A DNA stretch of 19,590 bases, from the NCBI GenBank assembly GCA_002315675.1, contig DCHP01000027.1:1-19590 (forward strand), written 5' to 3'. The DNA comes from Rikenellaceae bacterium UBA1749 (GTDB lineage: Bacteria > Bacteroidota > Bacteroidia > Bacteroidales > Rikenellaceae). The translations under genes were made by a program, and so were the position numbers. Under the pieces are notes generated by a model. That model did no database searches, was not told the DNA's origin, and saw only the letters and a list, made by a program, of their open reading frames with translations. Shown piece by piece: positions 16,211 to 19,590 of this stretch; the stretch's first letter is position 1, and every line of letters starts with the position of its first letter.

Positions 16211-16262
16211 ACAGGTTTCAAACTATCTTGAAGCCTGTAATTGTTTATGTTTTAGTTTTTTT
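16211..16262 (+). terminator. Probable terminator of the hydrolase transcript
   Basis: An 11-bp stem with one G-T pair (ACAGGTTTCAA at 16211-16221, TTGAAGCCTGT at 16228-16238) closes a six-base loop. A T-rich tail follows, ending in a run of seven T (16256-16262). The T-run is offset by about 17 bases, so efficiency is uncertain. It lies 170 bases after the hydrolase stop. Confidence 0.5.
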
Positions 16263-16343
16263 ATAAAGATTTCGGCACGCAAATTGAGCTATTGACTGAA
16301 ACCATTTATTCTGATTATATGTAAAAATATGTGTACCAATAAT

Positions 16344-18101
16344 TTATTTTCTGAAAATTATCTGTTTCAGACTGGAATCGGAGAGTGGCATTTGGGATTT
16401 GCTTCCTACAAATTCATTGGTACCATCAGGATTCTCATATGGATAGTCTGTAAGGACAGGAGTCCCCAGTTCACTGCCGTTAATAGTCCTGAAACTTGAA
16501 TAAAAGGTTGTGATTGCCGCATCTTTATCATTCACTGTAATATTACCTTTCATGATAGGCTTGATGGAATCTTGCTTGTAATATTCCACAAGTTGATTCT
16601 TTTTTGATGGTTTACAGATAACAATATTGTCGATAAATCTATTGTCAGACTGAACGAAAGCGCTCACCCCTTTAATTGTTGTTGAATGATTGAGCATATA
16701 TGGTATATATCGATAACCACCATAATGTCCTATGTCACCGCCGAAGAGGTTGTGTATGTATGCACCTCCCTCGGAATCATCGACAAGGGCAGCTCCGGAA
16801 AGACAAATATTGTTGTCCACTACGAAAGGACCATGATTCCTCTCTAGAAACAGATCTACAGCGAAGTTGTCATAACAAATATTTGATGATATTCTGGCTC
16901 CCTGACCCATCCAGTCCATCCATATTCCTCTTGTACTATTGTAGATAATGTTCCCATAAATATTGACGTCAATTCCACAATGTAATTTGATGCCAGACTG
17001 TTCAGCTCCACCAAATTCCTCCTTGCAGCAAATGTTGTAAATCGTATTGCCGTAAATTTCGCTGAAAATACAACCCAATGCCCCGCAAATTCCAGCCTGT
17101 CCACAATCAGAGATGATGTTGTTGCGAATTATATGGGAACCGACACTTTCTTTTTTCCAACTGTGCTGAATAGCACGGAAAATACATTCGATAAAATGGA
17201 GATGGCCATCATCAACCCTTTTGTCATATGTCCATACGTTATCTCCAGAGCCAGCTTCCTTACCAATTGCAATCCCGCTGGACTTACTGTTTTTTATGAC
17301 ATTATCTTCAATTATCCATCCTTTGCACCAATGAGGAGCTATGATTCCAATCTGTTCAGCCGTAGGAGCAGCCCACTTAGTAGCCGTCTGACTCATCTTA
17401 AAACCTCTGACCGTAATGAAGTTAATACCCTCTCTGGAAGGATAAAAACATGTCGGACGTACGCTGATTTCGATAGATTCAATGTTTGGGTCAAGATTGC
17501 CGAAGGATGCAGTGATTGTAGTTTCATTTTCACCAACTGTAGAGAACCAATTCATTACAACGCCATCAGGATCTCTGTGATTTGTCCTGACTTTAAGTAA
17601 TGAATCCACTGATTCGGCTTCATACATTGATACTTCATTTATGAAGACATCAGCAAGATGAAGTGTATATGGAGGTTCTACCCAGTCGCCGATTAGAGTC
17701 TCTGAGAAAGGGTTGAATGAGCCGAACATACTATTTGGAAGGGATACCGTCCAAATCTTGCCATTGGAACCCTTTACTTTTTTCCATCCCTTGACGATTT
17801 CTGAACCTTTGATTTCTACATTTTCACCTTCAGCAGCTCTATAAAGAATACGTGTATTTTCAGTACGACCTCCGCGAAGTGGGTCTACATATTCACGATA
17901 TATACCTTCATGTACTGTTATCGTATCCCCAGGTAGTGCCTTCTGTGCAGCAGTATTTATGTAAAGAAGTGGATGTGAAACCGTGCCAGAGTTAGTGTCG
18001 CTTCCATTTTTTGCTACATGGTATTCTTTTGCAGCACTTGAAAGCACGGCAAAGGCTGCAATTGTAGATATTAATAATCTTTTTGTAATAAATAACTTCA
18101 T
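16344..18101 (-). CDS. Exported right-handed beta-helix protein, possible glycoside hydrolase
   Basis: This 585-residue protein has a signal peptide (about residues 1-24, MKLFITKRLLISTIAAFAVL then SSAAKE), so it acts in the periplasm or on the surface. The mature N-terminus, YHVAKNGSDTNSGTVSHPLL then ALPGDTITVHEGIYREYV, is the usual opening of DUF1565/pectate-lyase-like beta-helices. The middle (about 250-460) has repeated Asn-rich rungs such as NVIKNSKSSGIAIG, IIRNNIISDCGQAGICG, IYGNTIYNICC and IYGNIIYNSTRGIWMDW. The region around GSEIVKGWKKVKG and the overall plan remind me of GH141 enzymes (fucosidase or xylanase activities), from memory and not checked. Polysaccharide lyase or non-catalytic roles remain possible. 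It stands alone: no SusC/SusD pair, sulfatase or other CAZyme is nearby. No consensus promoter was found upstream. Confidence 0.8.
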   Translation of the reverse strand: MKLFITKRLLISTIAAFAVLSSAAKEYHVAKNGSDTNSGTVSHPLLYINTAAQKALPGDTITVHEGIYREYVDPLRGGRTENTRILYRAAEGENVEIKGSEIVKGWKKVKGSNGKIWTVSLPNSMFGSFNPFSETLIGDWVEPPYTLHLADVFINEVSMYEAESVDSLLKVRTNHRDPDGVVMNWFSTVGENETTITASFGNLDPNIESIEISVRPTCFYPSREGINFITVRGFKMSQTATKWAAPTAEQIGIIAPHWCKGWIIEDNVIKNSKSSGIAIGKEAGSGDNVWTYDKRVDDGHLHFIECIFRAIQHSWKKESVGSHIIRNNIISDCGQAGICGALGCIFSEIYGNTIYNICCKEEFGGAEQSGIKLHCGIDVNIYGNIIYNSTRGIWMDWMGQGARISSNICYDNFAVDLFLERNHGPFVVDNNICLSGAALVDDSEGGAYIHNLFGGDIGHYGGYRYIPYMLNHSTTIKGVSAFVQSDNRFIDNIVICKPSKKNQLVEYYKQDSIKPIMKGNITVNDKDAAITTFYSSFRTINGSELGTPVLTDYPYENPDGTNEFVGSKSQMPLSDSSLKQIIFRK

Positions 18102-18404
18102 AATCAGTAGCAGTATTTTAAATTAAATGATTACTAAATGTTTTACCTAAAAGTGACTAGTACTTTTCAACTGTGGTCATATAATACATCGTGCAGATGT
18201 AATAATATCTCGCATGATTTCAAATAGTGTGTTGAGCTACTATAAAAAGACACTTAGGTAAAGAATTAAGCATTCAATTAAATTATTTGTCATTAATAAA
18301 AAAGACTGCACTTGCTTGCTATGTGTGCCTATTGGTGCAGTCTATTCAGAAGAAACGCATATCGGGTAAGAAACTATCAGATTGTTTCTATCCGAACAGT
18401 GCTA
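18102..18404. other. 303-base intergenic region between guaA and the beta-helix gene
   Basis: This AT-rich stretch holds the guaA terminator at 18298-18343 and a second weaker hairpin at 18363-18394 (AGAAAC/GTTTCT core). The 18102-18297 part must contain the promoter of the beta-helix gene, but no good TAnnTTTG box is seen on the minus strand. That could mean an alternative sigma factor or an activator-dependent promoter. No gene or known RNA was recognised. Confidence 0.55.
18298..18343 (-). terminator. Rho-independent terminator of guaA
   Basis: A perfect 9-bp stem (AGACTGCAC at 18303-18311, GTGCAGTCT at 18335-18343) is followed on the minus strand by TTTTTTATT. It lies about 60 bases after the guaA stop. 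The loop is long (23 bases) and may fold on itself. Confidence 0.8.
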
Positions 18405-19388
18405 TTATTCCCATTCAATAGTTCCTGTTGGCTTTGGAGTTAGATCCATAAGAACACGATTCACACCTTTTACTTCATTCACTATGCGTGAAGTAATGTG
18501 CTGGAGAAGTTCAAATGGTACATTCTCAACAGTTGCAGTCATTGCGTCGCGAGTATTTACGGCTCTGATAATTACCGGCCATTCATAACTACGCTTGTCA
18601 TTTTTAACACCTGTTGACTTGAAGTCAGGTACCACTGTGAAATACTGCCATACTTTTCCTTCAAGTCCGTTTTTGGCAAATTCCTCACGTAGAATTGCAT
18701 CCGATTCACGTACTGCTTCAAGACGGTCTCTGGTTATTGCACCTGTACACCTAACACCAAGTCCTGGCCCTGGGAATGGCTGACGGTATACCATATTGTC
18801 TGGCAATCCAAGAGTTGTTCCGACAACTCTGACCTCATCCTTGAATAATAATTTAATAGGTTCTACCAGTTCAAATTGAAGGTCTTCAGGAAGTCCACCT
18901 ACATTATGATGTGATTTTACTGCACCTGATTCTATAATATCCGGGTAAATTGTACCTTGAGCAAGGAACTTGATACCTTCTTGTTTTCTGGCTTCTTCTT
19001 CAAATACCCTGATGAATTCTCCCCCGATAATTTTCCTTTTTTCTTCGGGATCGGAAACATCTACTAGTTTATCAAGAAATCTATCAATAGCATCAACATA
19101 AACAAGGTTTGCGTTCATTTCATCACGGAAAACTTTTACGACCTGTTCTGGTTCTCCTTTGCGAAGAAGACCATGATTTACGTGTACACATACTAGCTGT
19201 TTTCCTATTGCTTTGATTAGAAGGGCTGCAACAACAGAGGAATCAACACCACCGGACAAAGCTAGAAGAACTTTTTTATCTCCAACCTGTTCTTTAATTA
19301 GAGCTAACTGCTCGTCAATAAATTTTTGTGCAAGTTCAGCAGTGGTGATACGTTCCATGTCTGCTGGTCTAATACAATTTGATGACAT
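18405..19388 (-). CDS. guaA: GMP synthase ATP-pyrophosphatase subunit (no glutaminase domain)
   Basis: This cytoplasmic enzyme activates XMP with ATP and aminates it to GMP, the last step of guanine nucleotide synthesis. Its 327 residues cover only the second half of a usual bacterial GuaA (about 510 residues). The PP-loop LSGGVDSSVVAALL is at 44-57. Further motifs are VCVHVNHGLLRKGE, LAQGTIYPDIIES, QPFPGPGLGVRCTGAIT and the C-terminal dimerisation domain ending DLTPKPTGTIEWE, so the ATPase and dimerisation parts are complete. The N-terminal class I glutamine amidotransferase domain is missing. No trace of it lies in the 202 bases upstream, where all minus-strand frames have stops. The protein either uses free ammonia or pairs with a separate glutaminase, as in archaea. 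An internal ATG at codon 11 is an alternative start. Confidence 0.93.
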   Translation of the reverse strand: MSSNCIRPADMERITTAELAQKFIDEQLALIKEQVGDKKVLLALSGGVDSSVVAALLIKAIGKQLVCVHVNHGLLRKGEPEQVVKVFRDEMNANLVYVDAIDRFLDKLVDVSDPEEKRKIIGGEFIRVFEEEARKQEGIKFLAQGTIYPDIIESGAVKSHHNVGGLPEDLQFELVEPIKLLFKDEVRVVGTTLGLPDNMVYRQPFPGPGLGVRCTGAITRDRLEAVRESDAILREEFAKNGLEGKVWQYFTVVPDFKSTGVKNDKRSYEWPVIIRAVNTRDAMTATVENVPFELLQHITSRIVNEVKGVNRVLMDLTPKPTGTIEWE

Positions 19389-19590
19389 ATTTCTTACTGA
19401 AGTTTTGCAAGTATAACTTGCTTAATTATAATAATTTGAATGTTTATTTTCATGTTTTTTTTTCTTTTATCCCATTAAAGAGATAGTTCTTGTCGGACTT
19501 TTTGCCCGATTTGTAATGTGCCCATCGCCAATGTTGTCGGGAGGTTTGATGACAGAGACACTGGACTTTAGGTCCTTTTAATCACTGTCC
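19389..19590. other. Right-edge sequence, unexplained
   Basis: Next to guaA the sequence is very AT-rich with T-runs (to about 19470). From about 19480 to the edge the composition changes to a more even base mix. On the minus strand all three frames stay open from about 19565 to 19480, then end within a short distance. A small hairpin, GGACCTAAAGTCC, lies at 19562-19574. It may be the end of a degraded gene, mobile-element tail or structured RNA cut by the window. Confidence 0.35.
19408..19415 (-). promoter_or_regulatory. Possible -7 box of guaA
   Basis: On the minus strand this reads TATACTTG, one mismatch from TAnnTTTG, 19 bases before the guaA ATG. No -33 element is clear. It is a weak candidate, given for its position only. 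Confidence 0.25.

Larger units (their letters stand above)
16041..16343. other. 303-base intergenic region between hydrolase and beta-helix genes
   Basis: These two genes converge here. No open frame of gene length with protein character is seen, nor a tRNA or recognised RNA. The region holds the inverted repeat at 16041-16063 and a hairpin with a T-rich tail at 16211-16262; the remainder is AT-rich and unremarkable. Confidence 0.6.

Noticed and set aside
17133..17600. 155-codon open frame on the plus strand
   Set aside because: It lies wholly antisense inside the beta-helix gene, whose translation has a signal peptide and regular rungs; the opposite frame shows no domain.
16344..18101. A polysaccharide utilisation locus around the beta-helix gene
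   Set aside because: No SusC/SusD, sigma/anti-sigma pair, hybrid two-component sensor or other carbohydrate enzyme is in the neighbourhood.
1..19590. A defence system, prophage, integrative element or secondary-metabolite cluster
   Set aside because: No nuclease, helicase, integrase, toxin-antitoxin, phage structural or synthase genes are recognised; most genes are housekeeping.

Overview
This window looks like a chromosomal segment of a member of the Bacteroidota, most likely order Bacteroidales. Four things point that way. The DNA is AT-rich. Several genes are preceded by -7 boxes of the type TAnnTTTG, used by the Bacteroidota primary sigma factor. Some families are typical of the phylum: DUF4254 next to a GT9 glycosyltransferase, a methyltransferase with a THUMP-like C-terminus, and a Tat-exported Gfo/Idh/MocA oxidoreductase. 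Exported proteins carry short signal peptides ending just before Gln. No rRNA, tRNA, CRISPR array, prophage or complete insertion sequence was found.

Layout, left to right. At 36-1692 (+), a DUF4254 protein and a heptosyltransferase-like GT9 enzyme overlap; they are probably a surface glycan or LPS pair. The GT9 gene overlaps tail-to-tail with ispF (-). ispF and pepD (+) diverge from adjacent -7 boxes. pepD and the Gfo/Idh/MocA gene (-) converge on a strong bidirectional hairpin. Next, pdxJ and a CCA-adding enzyme form a minus-strand pair. They diverge from NAD kinase, whose stop codon overlaps the start of the methyltransferase gene (+). At 9452-13579 (-), four genes in a row look like one transcript: a secreted Trp/Gly/Pro/Tyr-rich protein, an outer-membrane barrel, a LolD/MacB-type ABC ATPase and a PduO-type cobalamin adenosyltransferase. 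proS and an alpha/beta hydrolase follow on the plus strand. The right end holds an exported beta-helix protein (-, probable glycan-active enzyme) and a stand-alone ATP-pyrophosphatase subunit of GMP synthase (-).

Most of the content is housekeeping: isoprenoid, PLP, NADP and GMP synthesis, tRNA maturation and charging, and dipeptide breakdown. The exported accessory proteins are the least explained. The best candidates for something new are the low-complexity secreted protein with its barrel neighbour, and the unexplained sequence cut off at the right edge. I did not find convincing evidence of a new multi-gene system such as a defence, conjugation or secretion cluster. Functions are assigned from recognisable motifs in the translations, not from database searches.
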